Origin: Takakia lepidozioides
Lineage: Eukaryota; Streptophyta; Takakiopsida; Takakiales; Takakiaceae
Reading direction: 5' to 3'
Assembly (NCBI GenBank): GCA_030704615.1
Contig: CM060731.1
Location: 39,866,001-39,930,000, forward strand
DNA length: 64,000 nucleotides
The position numbers were made by a program, and so were the translations under genes. Under the pieces are notes generated by a model, which did not search any database, was not told the DNA's origin, and saw nothing but the letters and a program-made list of their open reading frames with translations. Shown piece by piece: positions 34,401 through 46,300 of this stretch. Positions within the stretch are counted from its first letter, which is position 1. Each line of letters opens with the position of its first letter.

Positions 34401-37400
34401 GTAGAGGACTTTGAGACATGTGTGCTGCACCAACTGCTTCTCCATTTCATCCACGCTCCTGTGCCATCCAGATCCAGTTTGAATCCTGCTACCTTTGCTT
34501 ATCTATCTCTGAGGCTGCACCTGACATTGAAGTGGCCTAGTGAAACAACTGTACCACAGAAGCCTTGCAAATAACAGACACTATGAAGTGATCGATTGAG
34601 CATTTCCTTTTAGTGAAAGCGGTACATTAGTTTCACCCTTACTTTGCCAGAATGTGCACCCATTCTTCATTCGTACTTCTTTTCTTGCATTACACAGGTT
34701 GATCACCAAAACAGGACAAAGCATACCTTCGCATCAGGAACACATCCTGGTTTTCGAGATGGCGGTTTACTTCAGTCTACAAGTGGCGCCAACTGGAACT
34801 TGGAACGTACAAAGAAGGAACAAAGAGGATGGACTACCTGGACCAAAGAAAAGCAAGGTTGCCTTCGGCAACAATACTGTCTTTGCCTGTTGACACCGTG
34901 GCCTTGTCCAAATGGCGAATGTTGATGGGAGATCTTGACGACGATACCAGCATGATCAGTCGCAGCCAGTCCCTGCGATACACCTTCACACGAACCCCAC
35001 TCATTCAACTTTAGAATGGGTGCCTCCACTAAACAGTCAATTGATTGTGCAGGTCTTGTCTAAATGCTACACAAATCAGAGGTATGTCTTATGATGCCAC
35101 ACACTGCACAGAAAACACATTTTAGGAGGCACAGAGTCCTGCAACTTGCAGGAAGATAGTCTGGTTCATTCTGTAAATGGCACATGACTATTACTCACCA
35201 GCAAATCTCAACACACTAAAGTGGATAACATGAAGATTTTATGATCTCGTCAGCAAAAGAAATATGTAATCAATGCGGTTTTGAATTATCAAATTGGATG
35301 CTGGCAAAACAAGTGGCCTCACTACCAAACAATAGCAGTTAACATTGAGTTGTCTTCAGGTTGGCACCCGTACCTTACTCCATCCTTGACCTGAAGGAGG
35401 ATGTACAATTCTAATATGCTTACATGGGAGTCTGTTCGGATGAACCAGTGCAAGGAGGCTAATAGATGCACATACCGAAAGATCCAGAGAGCTGGGAACA
35501 ACTTTGTCACTCTGCAACTTCGGAAGCCGCTCAAGAGCATCCAAAGCAGAGTGAAACAAATGGCGCAATTCCGTGTCAATGTCAAGAGCCACCATCCCTG
35601 GCCCATTTAGGAGATTCTGCATCCTTTGGGCCGCTGCAGCCAGATATGCCATTGCAAAACCTCGGACAGCTGTATGCCTCAAGGAATGCTGGTTCAGCAC
35701 AATGCTCAACCCTACTTAAATATAAACAAACCACATAAAACCTTGCACATGCACACTGGGATGAAGACGAAGGGAAATTTCTTCTTCCCTTCATTTTTTG
35801 AAGGGCGAATTGACTCTCAGGTAGACAGACTGCATGTGTCCAGACGTCCAGACATATAGTATGCGAACCTGGTGTGTATTTGCGAATAAGGTTGATGAGT
35901 CGATCCATGCCATCGAGAAGGAAGCCTATGGTTGGATCAGCGATATCCTGCAGCAGTGTACACTCCCATCAGCTGTGACCTTCAGCTTGCCAGCCTTGAC
36001 AACCTAGTCATCAAAGCCTGCCAGCGGATCATTCTATTTGCACATTATAAACAAAGCAGAAAAGAACGCAGATTCAGGAATCTGGCGATACGCACCATGT
36101 CAACAGGACTGATGCGAGTTCCCTTGGATTTGCCAACCATGACTCCCACATGGCTGAAATACCACAGGATTTCTGAACGTGCCATTGCCAATGCAGAAAA
36201 AACCATCTGCAACGTAGTAGTTACTTGCTCAATGTCATTGCATGGTCACTCTTACAACGGCCGACACAATGGGCAGCTCATAGCTTCAAAGTAAGAAAGC
36301 ATGAGAAATGTGAACGAAGCAAGCGTAACTTATGGTGTCACTTTGACCCGAAGGGGTCCTGCCTTCCAGTGGGAAGGTGGGACATGTTTCAACCCACAAC
36401 CACTACTGAGGCGGCTTGTGCCATTACTACTGGGCTAAATGTTGGTTATCAAGAGCATGAGATATATTTTCACTTCTACAATAAGCCTCTGTCAACAATC
36501 AATATTTCACAAGCAAGACAGCTTACAAAACATTTCTTCAAGTCCTCCCAAGTAAAAACCCCTCATCAAAATCTCCAGTGGGAGATAGGCTCAAATTTGA
36601 GGCCGAGGGATGACTATCTTATTAGTTAAGGGACTAAAGGATCTATAAAGCATGTTTGTCAGAGGAGAGAGTGAGAGAAAGGCACCTGAAGATTGGGTGC
36701 CAGGAGGGTAGGCTGATCTGAAAAGAATAGAAGCATACGACCAAGTTCCTGCTTAAGTAACAAGCGGTGCTCGCGATGCACAGCATCTGCATGGCTGACA
36801 GCCATGTCTTGCGCCTCACTGTCACAGTGAACACCACAACACTTCATCAGCATGTTTCTCCTTAACTCCACCAGACCATACGATGCAAAAAAATTGCATG
36901 CAAATGTTGCGAAGGAATATCTACATTGCTCACAATGGTGAGGCTGCACCAACCGTCTTTCAACTATGTAGCAAATGCAATTAATTGGAAGCTGCATGAT
37001 AAGTCTGGTGACAACCCTAGACCTAGAGGCTCCTTTAGTCGCAATAAATTTCTTTTTCTTGTGGAGAGTCATAGTACCAACCAGATCTGCTTTTCAACCT
37101 GCTTGGCGAGGTTGTACTCAGAGTCAGCATCCTTGGCCTTCACACGGCCTGCCTTTGCCAGCTTCTTCGATTCTGCAATTCTGGGCAGCACATACTGCTG
37201 GTACTCCTCATGCAATACTATGTACTGCAGTCATCCAGAAACAGCCAGCTCCTGAGTACATGGTGATTATCACCCAATACATGTGTTCGTCTTTAACATC
37301 AACATGGCAGAGTGAAGGTGGTGCTGACTGTCAACCATGAGAGAGATATCACTAAGACAGGATTTTGACCTGCTTAGAAGTTTCAACCACACATGGTTTA

Positions 37401-40400
37401 GCAAGGGTCAAGCACATAAAAAAAACCGATGCTCCATCTCCATCTCCTGTATAGGCAGGTACTCAACTTCAGGACAACTCAACAAATTCCTGGCAGATGT
37501 TATGAAGTCAGCAACTCATTACTTACATCATCTCGGAAGATTGGTAGCACCAGAGATTCTTTCAACACCACCTGCACTCCAACAAGGGCAACAGCGCAAC
37601 CATCTAATTGTCAGAAAGTCAACAACTGTACATCAGGAGATGATCCAACTTGACCCCTCTTGCAACAAATCGTCCCTTGCACAAGTCAATCTTTAGAGTA
37701 ACGTGTTCTGATAGAAAGTTGCAGGCATTCCACTTGAATAGGCGAGCAATGGGTAGCATATCGTCACCCTCAGGTACCATCATTTTTGCAGTGTCGAAGC
37801 TGGAGAAACACATGCAAGCAGCCATCCCTGCAAGACAAACACCCAAATTCCAAACCAAAAGCAATTGCCATCTTACCATAACAATGTCAACTGCACCCAC
37901 CCGAAGAAGCTCCATCGGACAAACTAAATATCCAAGCAGGACCCACTCTCGAAATGAATGAGCATGTGCCAATTCTTGTGCTCTCTGCCATTACACATGA
38001 GACAACATCAGTAGATCCCATACATATTGAAAAGAAGCAACTTTTGTTTGTGCAACTGCAGCTGGAATCCGGCGAACAGGTTTACTGTTTCTAATCTGCG
38101 GAGAAAGAAAGGAATAGATTCAATTACAAAAGAAATCTGCAAATGATGTCTAAATCAGACACCGCAACTGTCAAAAATCATCCTGACAATGGTGCTTTAG
38201 GCCAAACATGTGATATTTTCTCTTTTTAGACATCATCGTCAGTTCCACCAAGCCAAAAAGCGCCCCTTTAACATAGACACCTCAGTAGTGCCAAATACCC
38301 ACATAGAATATGTCTCCTGTATAGATATGGAAGAGAAGGAGCCGCCAAGAAAGGCCAAACTGAACAAATTAGGTCACAGCCAAGGCCTCTGCAAGGATAC
38401 CTTCACAAGGAACAAGGACTGCATTTGGCCCCTGAGATGTCTTACAGGACAGATGACTGCAATAATAAATTTTCATCAACATAGAATGTATACACAATAT
38501 GTATGTTCAGACAGAAAAACAGTTTAAATACACTTAATGCTGCTGGCAAGGCCACCTTGACAACTTACTGCAGGGTGAGCAGAGTTGGTCAGTTTCTCAG
38601 GATAACGAGGATGAAACGGGCTCAAAAACCCTTCACTGCGCAGCCTTTGAAAATCTGCTCCAAGGAGCACAGTGGGCCCTATTGCATCTAGAATCTGCAC
38701 CAAGCTGACATGATATTAGATCTACTGGGAAAAACCATTGAAATAATCATGAGCCATCTGACTTAAAAGGCACTGCTGCAGATTGCGAGATGCCCAAAGA
38801 AGTTGGCGCAATGACAAAACCAGCTGAGCAATGCAGTACTACAGCCTCACCCCGGCATCATGTACAAGACAATAAATTGAAGTTGAGCAATCAGAATCCA
38901 CACTCATGTTGCAGCAGATGAAATGAGCGATGGTTTCCTAATATGTAGACACTACCCAAGAACATGTGTATTATCTGAAGGAGACCTCTACCACAGTAAT
39001 TTGACGAGCTGTCAAAGTTAAATTATCGAATACCAGTAGATGTAGATGGGAGCACATACCTCACCTATGCGAGGGCTCACAAAGTTAAGGTCGTCATGCA
39101 ATCCCTTCAAAGGTGGATCATATGAATCCACAAACTGCACCAGTCTGATAGCAGCTGTTTGATTGTTATCAACTTTCTTGATGACAAACAGCAACATATA
39201 TGTGCAGCTGACTTTGACACACATTGTTCGAAGCAAGAAAAGGCTCCCTAACAAGCTGGATGGTGCATGCATACTCAGAAGATTCTCAAACACTAAGCTA
39301 GCTTAGCACCCTAGGTCTTCATAAGATGTGAATCCTTCCTACTGGCAATAGTATGCAGCTTACCGGTGATACGAATCATAATCTCGTCCATTTTTCAGAA
39401 TTGTGTGAGTAAGATTGTACATCTGTAATAGCATTTTGCGGGGTACCTGTCCAATGCACCAGGAGGTTCAACTTAGCCTGAAGGCTGCAGTGATCTCTTG
39501 ACCACAAGTGTGATGACATAATTTCCAATATTCACAACTATTTGAAAGCACACGCAGGAAGGTATATGTGGGGAAGAAGAGGGCACCTTATCGGCCAAAA
39601 GGTTGACCCGCACAAAGGCACAGAAGAGGTCCATGAACACATGCAAGAGCAGAGGGTTTTGTTGCGGCTGCAGACGTACCACCATTTTCATAGTTGGAAA
39701 CAGAACTACCAGCTGATGCAACCATAACTTATGGAAGGGGAAGATGGAAGGGATGTCACCTCTGAGCCCGTTCTATTTATTTTTAATACGACTACCAGAC
39801 CACAAGAAATGGAAGGAAATCTGTGACCAAGCCCGGAAAATAAGCTCTCTTATAATTTGTCTGCTTTGAAAGAAGTTTAGAGTTCCATGAAAGCTTTTGC
39901 AAACTTGCAGCTTCCAAAACAAAGGTCAAGGCAAGCAGATGAAAGGGGCAAAGGAGGGTGCAATACATCACCAGCAAAGTGACCACAGTACTGCTCAGCT
40001 CGAGTATGACACGCAATGCTTGCTCCCGAAACGTCATCAAATCCACCAGAACCTGCCATGGATTGCTGAATCTAATTACCAATACAAGTAGGTGCTTGCT
40101 AACAAGAATACACTTTAAAACTCACAAAAACACTGAAGGCTCACCAAAAGTCAAAGAAAGGGTGGTTTCACAATCTCATAGAATTTCCTTTGTTTGTCCG
40201 GTAAAGCATCATAGGAGTAACTTCAATAAAAGCCCTCTTGGACTTGAGCCCATTACTTTCCATGCCAGCCAGGAAAAAAACCAGCTTCCCGGAGTGGTAT
40301 GGCTACTTACCAAAAGCCATGGCTCTAGAGTTGCGACATATTTTCCCGCATTCTCATGTAGACTGTCAACACCAACTTTGTCAACCTGCAATGTGCCACT

Positions 40401-41031
40401 CGAAGGACAGTCAACAACAGTAGAGAGTACTTCACAGCCAAGTTTACACAGCTTCAGCAAAATTTCTGCTGATCAAGCTTCCAACGTGGCTGCCAAAGGG
40501 CTCGAAAAAAATTCAAGCCAAAAGTCAGCCATCAATGGCGCTGTCCCATATGCTCAAGATTGGGTGGCTGGTATGAAGGGATTGTCGCTGCACCTTTTCG
40601 AGTTGTAGCTTGGCAGGATGCTCTGGAAATTTGCGGGCAACATGCTGACACAGCTTTGGCAGATCTGGAAAGACACCACTTTTCCAAAAAGCATCGGAGA
40701 AATGCTGTGAACCACTTTCAGGGCCACCTAGTAGTTGGTGCAGGCGGTACAGCTTGGTCATCAAACCCTGCGCCACATGCTGTAAATGAATTACCCATTC
40801 AATTTGCCGCACCTTATGCACAGTCTTCCCACTCGACTGCCCACGGGGTGTGGTCCCAGATCGTCTCAAACGAGGCGATGCCCCAGGTGTATTTCCAGCT
40901 GTACTGTTCTGTACAGCCTCCTGGCCATTCCATGCCTCCTCCCCATCACCAGACCTGGATGGTGAGTCCACATTGTTCTGTTTCACCAGCTTGCCCAGAA
41001 ACTGCTGGCCACCTTCCCCCTCCAGCTCCAT
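28420..41031 (-). CDS. NAP1: NAP1 / NCKAP1 homologue, SCAR/WAVE complex subunit
   Basis: Subunit of the WAVE/SCAR complex that relays Rac/ROP signals to Arp2/3 actin nucleation. I built 24 coding exons on the minus strand: 41031-40594, 40385-40311, 40052-39972, 39667-39587, 39446-39364, 39144-39060, 38694-38569, 37984-37877, 37571-37527, 37224-37082, 36818-36686, 36206-36096, 35947-35869, 35711-35476, 35390-35374, 34972-34838, 34458-34377, 34280-34170, 33787-33662, 33312-33173, 32590-32494, 32240-31258, 29555-29322 and 28963-28420. They sum to 4293 nt, giving 1430 residues, close to the plant family length. Hallmarks in order include FSDAFWKSGVFPDLP, VFMDLFCAFVRVNL, VDSYDPPLKGL, SFREWVLLGYLVCP, DWLRLIMLVSSSRSP, FGPEGRPQHCCAWLGLA, GGLEGLINILDSEGGYG, RLTSLCSVLNDMEPL, ELKAFVRIFGPYGVDKL and C-terminal RSGPVTY. 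The first ~75 residues are low complexity, as in other plants. Exons 2 to 9 and most others are short; exon 22 is 983 nt. An antisense LINE fragment sits in intron 22. Confidence 0.97.
29590..30651 (+). pseudogene. LINE reverse-transcriptase C-terminal fragment inside a NAP1 intron
   Basis: Plus-strand frames (29663-29983 and 29932-30651, offset by one frameshift near 29950) encode the region downstream of a non-LTR reverse transcriptase. It starts with VIRPALEYGSAIWVDNSNQAKSLESIQ, the thumb-end motif in which Y-G-x-x-I/V-W is followed by L-x-x-I-Q. EFGIPSLSSRRDEFKVRWWGQL follows, and then a zinc-knuckle-like C-P-L-C-G-Q-S-E-D-S-I-H-F-L-I-H-C. The RT palm is missing, so the copy is 5'-truncated, as is usual for LINEs. 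It lies antisense to NAP1 in the intron between exons 22 and 23, starting only about 35 bp from exon 23. The lineage differs from the zf-RVT relic at 12540. Confidence 0.82.
36300..36630 (-). repeat. Possible SINE-like insertion in a NAP1 intron
   Basis: Intronic sequence whose minus strand reads CTCAAATTTGAGCC and GGGTTGAAACATGTCCC, stretches resembling degenerate tRNA B-box or T-arm sequence. No A-box match or target duplication was confirmed. Weak call. Confidence 0.2.
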
Positions 41032-43389
41032 AATTCCAAATCTTCAGACTGACAAAAGAAATGTGTTAGATAGATCACCCTGCCAATCTTGCACACTGAA
41101 GTGCTGCGGTACTTTTATTTCAAAGCTCCTTGTTAGAAGCCGTGGCAGTTAGACATATAATACATTCAACAGTACCTTCTTTTCTTTCTGTAAAGTAGCT
41201 TAAATGAAGCACTTGTGAGACAGTCGAATTTGCAGGTTCAATTCAGATGCAGTGATTCAAATGAGGTCACTGTGGACCACCTTATAGGGAGGCCTTTAAT
41301 ATGGTTACCCCCAGGCAGTGAGAGAAGACTCTAGCTGAAGTCAAAGAAATTAGCCTCTTCCACTAACATGTACTGTCCCCCTGTCCTGGTGGGCCCGACA
41401 TGCCCCAGGCACTACAAAGAGAGGCCAAGCTCACAGAAGGAGAGGATTAGCACTACCATCCTAAAACAAATTAGAACTTAAACAATACAGTAGTACTCCT
41501 CACAAGTCTATGGGCAATGCGGCAGGACTAACTAGCCACATTGCTGTTCAAGGACCGCATTAGAGAAACTTTTCTGTAAGAAAGCAAAGAAAGTGCCCGT
41601 AGCAGAGAGCATTGGAAAGTGAATCTTCGAGAGGGTCTAGGGGTGTGTGCTTCTGCGGGTCGGTCTGTCCTAGCTTGTCAATATACTCGAAACCAGTGGT
41701 CACACTGGCTCAGTTTGTCAGACACATTAAAAAAGAACATTAAGAAAATCCCTCGGATTCGCAACTGATGCGACACACTCAAAACCGTTGCAACAGGCAG
41801 TACGGTACGGTAGGTCCTTCTCGAAGAGGCCACACATTGAAGCTGCATATGCCCATGTTCCTCGGGAAACCATTGCGCTCAACAGACCCAATGCCAAACG
41901 AACTCTCTTACCAGCAATTGCCGACTCTTGCTGGCAGCCAGCCAACCTACATTACTATGATGTGCAAACCGATATCATTATTCTACAAGTACGCAGCAGG
42001 CTTGCCAGATCACCGTGCGATCGACCGAAATATCCAATACGGACCACAATCACAGCCAGGGAGGAATTCGTTTCACCAATACACGAGAAGCAACACGAAC
42101 ATCAAAGCCAGAAAACACAACCGCGCAATGGGAGAAAATCCCCCAGCACCACTACAAAGCTAAAACAGTACACAGACGTCAATGAACCATACAACCGCTA
42201 ACGACCAGCTGTAGAGAGCATTAGGTCATCAGACAAGCTCGAAATAAGGGAAGCAGTGGCACGCACCGGTCTAGAACCACAGCGGAATGTCGAACATGAC
42301 GAGGAAAGCCCTCTCAAATCAGCTCAAATCTCACATCCGGGGGCCGCTGTGCGAGATAGCTCCAGCAGCTCACAACAGTGCCATTCTGCACACTGCAGAT
42401 CAACAGCTCCTCCTCACCTCATCACCATCTCTGCTCTCTCTGCACTGCTCTGCAGTCCTCCTCAGGCTCTCACAGCGGGCTGGTGGTAATAGGTTAATAG
42501 TTACTAGTCACCCTCTGTGGGTAAGTTAGATTTCCTAGAGAAAGTCAACACTAAACACAACATTCTAATTTCTAAAATTAAAGGAAAATGGAAATGAGAT
42601 AAGAGCTGTATGAGGCTACTGGTGAGTCAAGGGCAGGAGTAGGCCCTGGAATCCAAGGCCAACAGAATCGTTGCACATCCATCCCGAGTTCATCCCGGAA
42701 AGTGCGTTCTAGGGGAAGTAGTATGCGGGACCAGGCAAGCCGCGGTGGGGAGGGGGGTGGCGAAAGGCGAGGAGGGACTGGGAGGGACGAGGAAGAAGCG
42801 GGCAGGCGGGGACTGAAGGGAGGTGGTATGTAGGGGGGGTGGGACGTCCCGAGGCATGGCCTCCCCCCGACCAGGTTTGCCTCCCCTCACCTCCCTCCCG
42901 GACGAGCTCGAGCGCAATGCCGCCCCCTGTACGCCATGCGCATACTCAAGCCTGGGATCGCTGCAAGAGAGCGGGCTCATTGCGACCTCCCGATGAAAGC
43001 CGCGGCTGTTCCAAAGCTCAATCGGTTGCGTCCAGTGGTTGGCTTGCCAGTGAAGGTTGTGTCGACTGCGTGTGTGTGGTGCATTTGTACGCTGGAGTGG
43101 TCTTTGTGTTTTGGAAGCAGACGGTAGCTCAGGTTATGAAATCGAAGGATGCGCGATTGTTGTTGACTTGCGAGTGGAGGTGGTGTGGAGAGTGTTGTGT
43201 CGGGTGGAGCATTCTGGAAGCGGGAGTGGTGGTGGCCTTTCCCCGTGTTTCGAAGGAGCAGGCGGCGAGTCTGGTTAGAGCGCCCAACGTGCGATTGTGG
43301 CGGCTTGGTGGCCTGAAAGTGGAGGTATTTTAGAGGTTGAGCGTTTACAACTCGAGTGGACCGCACCAGCGCGTTGCTCACCTCTGGTT
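41032..43389. promoter_or_regulatory. Head-to-head intergenic region between NAP1 and the RING-H2 gene
   Basis: The 2.36 kb separating two divergent start codons (NAP1 ATG at 41031 minus, RING ATG at 43390 plus) must carry both promoters and 5' leaders. The stretch 42725-42845 is strongly G-rich on the plus strand, with many G3+ runs, so it is a polypurine tract with quadruplex potential. Sequence on either side is near average composition. No TATA box was assigned to either gene. Confidence 0.6.
42725..42845 (+). other. G-rich polypurine tract
   Basis: About 120 bases with repeated runs such as GGGGAGGGGGG, GGGAGGGACGAGG, GGCGGGGAC, GGGAGG and TAGGGGGGG, and few pyrimidines. It lies between two divergent genes, where such tracts often mark open promoters. 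Confidence 0.75.
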
Positions 43390-46300
43390 ATGAAATCGAG
43401 CTCCAGAGCTCCTGCTTTGCTGCATCCTGCTCCGGGTTGTGCAAAGATCCCGTATGGCAGGCACTGCTGGCGTCTCGCATTCATCAGTCTTGTGTTTGGT
43501 AAGTCCTGTCCAGACTCCAACGTAGGGAGGCAGATGGTAGTTAACTGGAATTGTGAGTCAACGATCAGTTTAGACTAGTTGCTGTCATAATCACCCGTGC
43601 GGTTGTCTTTCAGTTCAATGTAGGAGCTCGGATTTGTCAGTGCTGTCTCTACAGCTCAAAGCCTCCAGAATCAATTCTTTCCGCCTTCACTGGTAAGGCA
43701 GGGCTGTTGCCCGGTAGGTTCATATGCAGCGAGTTCAATGCTGCAGTCATGATACCGCCAAAGACACTGTTTCAGATACAAAACTCGAGTCTTGCTCACT
43801 CGTTCACATGTTGACCACCGAAGACAGGATATCTTCTGGAGCAAAGAAATTTTGGCTTGGACTCAGCAGGGGGATAATTGAATTCGTTGCTCCATATCCT
43901 ATGGATAATTGAACTCATGAAAAATGTTTTATCAGGTTTCCTTGGACGCCAGTCTTTGGCATCGGCTGAAGGTACCGATTTCTCTCCAAACATCACTGTA
44001 TCGGCCGACAACACCTGTTTGAAGGACACTGTACAACAAAGGAGTTACAATTTCTATTCTATTGATGTAAAAAACTGCGGCGATAATACTTCAGGTTATG
44101 TCGGAGTTGAGGCGCGAATCATTACCAACGATACAGGCAGTGGCGGTCCAGAATGGTCTTTGATGGTTAACACAGAAGGCCGGATGCCAATATATGGCAC
44201 GAATGATGTCCCTAGCACTGGGACAACTGCTGCCCATATCAGAAGAGGTAATATGTTGTTTACCTGCTTATTCTACTAACTGTCTTGGTTCTTTTGGATT
44301 CGGCACTTTCTATTTGAATAATGGGATGCTATGTCAGCGGACTCCTAGGCCTCGAGGGTATATATTTAGGAAATGTAGGTAGATGTACCACGACAAACAA
44401 GCTTGTGATATTGTTGAATGGAAGTTCTCCGAAGATATGACACTAGCAAGGGACAAGATAAAACCCTCTTGCTTTCCTGAAAGCCAGTATGCGCCGCCTG
44501 TGGACCTGCCCTGTTGCTTAGGGAGTCAATGTACAAGCACACAGATTGAACTCATTGAAAGTTTGGTCTCTTGCGAAAATCCTGAAATCAGAGCACCTGA
44601 GACTTTTAGTCCCAACATTATTCTTTCCGGTGACAGGATGGAATGATGGTTGAGGTTCTCACCATCAGGAGATACCTTGGGAACTCTTGAACAGTCTTGG
44701 GTAGTCCTAGGTAAACTGTGTCTTGTCCTGTGGTTGTGGCTGTCAAGTTTTGTACAGTTAGCAGAAGTGTGAGGTGTAGAAGTTGCAGAAGAGTAAGGTG
44801 CTGTTTTACTAATTCTTGTTCTTGGATGGCAGTTTCTGATCAGTCTTATGGTCAACTTTATTTACCAGTGCAGTCGGGTGACTCGCCTCCTTGGTACGCA
44901 AGTGTATACAGTGTGACTAGCCCTTTGGAATTCACATTGAAGGTGTGGTGCTCAGGTACGCATATTTCTCTCAAATTGTGGTGCCACTTTTCTTGCTCCT
45001 GGTTGAAGCTGAAAAATTCCTGCTTATTGCATGGACTATTCCCAATAGTGTCCTCTACTAATAATTTGTTGCCTGCTGAAATTATCTGCCCTCCTAGGCA
45101 TGTACAGCAATCCAAGCAGGATGTGTGTCTTCTGCAGTCTCTGATGCGCCTGCTGTACATGTCTATTGTATGATCCCTGTGCAGCAACCAATGGGTGTGT
45201 CCTAAGCTGCAGTGATCCAGACAGTGGGCCTTGTGTAAGTGTGGAGACTTGCCGCTGTGTCAAAGGTCCAGAGGACACGACCTGTGATATAGGTTAGTGA
45301 TGGCATTGTCATGAGTTTAATTGTTGGAGCGGTGGACATCATCTGGTTGCAATGCTTCAATCAGGATTTGCCAGTTGGGTGAGAATTCTGAAATTTGGGA
45401 GTCCAGGACATGATGAACTTGCAATTGGTGCTCACATGCATATGACAGTGGTGACAGATGCTCTCTGTTGTTTTAGTAATCAGTGCTGACTTAGAGTGTG
45501 CCTTCTACAGATGTCAATGCGCTGCCAGGAGAGAACGACACACTACAATCAAATGGACAGTTCATAGTACACAATCAGGAATCCTTGGGACATGGTGAAT
45601 GGAAGTATTTCAAATTTGAGGTATAGCTTTTCTTGACGATGGACAATCCTTGATCTGGCACTTGAGTTGGTTGACTGACCATGTGTGTTGTGTTACCCAT
45701 ATATGGATCTAGCACCTGACAAGGAAGTTATTTTCTATCGGGCATATTCTAAGGACTGATTTCATTCTGGAACTTGCATTGGACAGCTAGATGTACATCC
45801 GAAAGGTAAAAAAGCAGTGTTGGGCGATTCTTTGATTTACAAGGGAACCTACGGTTCCAGTTTGGATGTTGGGGGGGCTGCTAGAGATCCGCAGGTGCCG
45901 GGGGTCCGAAAACTCCATTCTATTTACCTTTCCAGTTCCTATTAAGTTTCAACTTTTTCCGTACATGTCCGGGACACTTCTTTGACCTCCCATCTGCGCT
46001 CTGTTAACCTGAAGAGATTCATGTTCAGAGTGGTGACTATGACATAGAATAGGAAATTTGGTTTTTCCTCTGCACTTCTCGCACCACAGAGGCTCCCTGT
46101 AAACGGTGTGATGTTGTTGGATTCACTGAAGTGGGTCTAGTTGGCAGGTGCCGCAGTACAACAGCCGTATTTTGGTGGAAATGTCACGGTGGTATGGCGA
46201 TGTTGTGCTCTTCTTGAAGCCTGAGGGTGAGGGTTCTGGAGTCGGTGCATTGCCTTCAGAAGTTGATTTCTACCAGTATGCAGATGTCAAAAGTTTTCAA

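Noticed and set aside
37619-37876. Extension of the NAP1 frame beyond exon 8
   Set aside because: The family sequence continues at 37571-37527 after a GTAAGA donor at 37876, so this stretch is intron.
40560-41033. 157-codon plus-strand ORF
   Set aside because: Antisense shadow of NAP1 exon 1, which has clear family homology on the minus strand.
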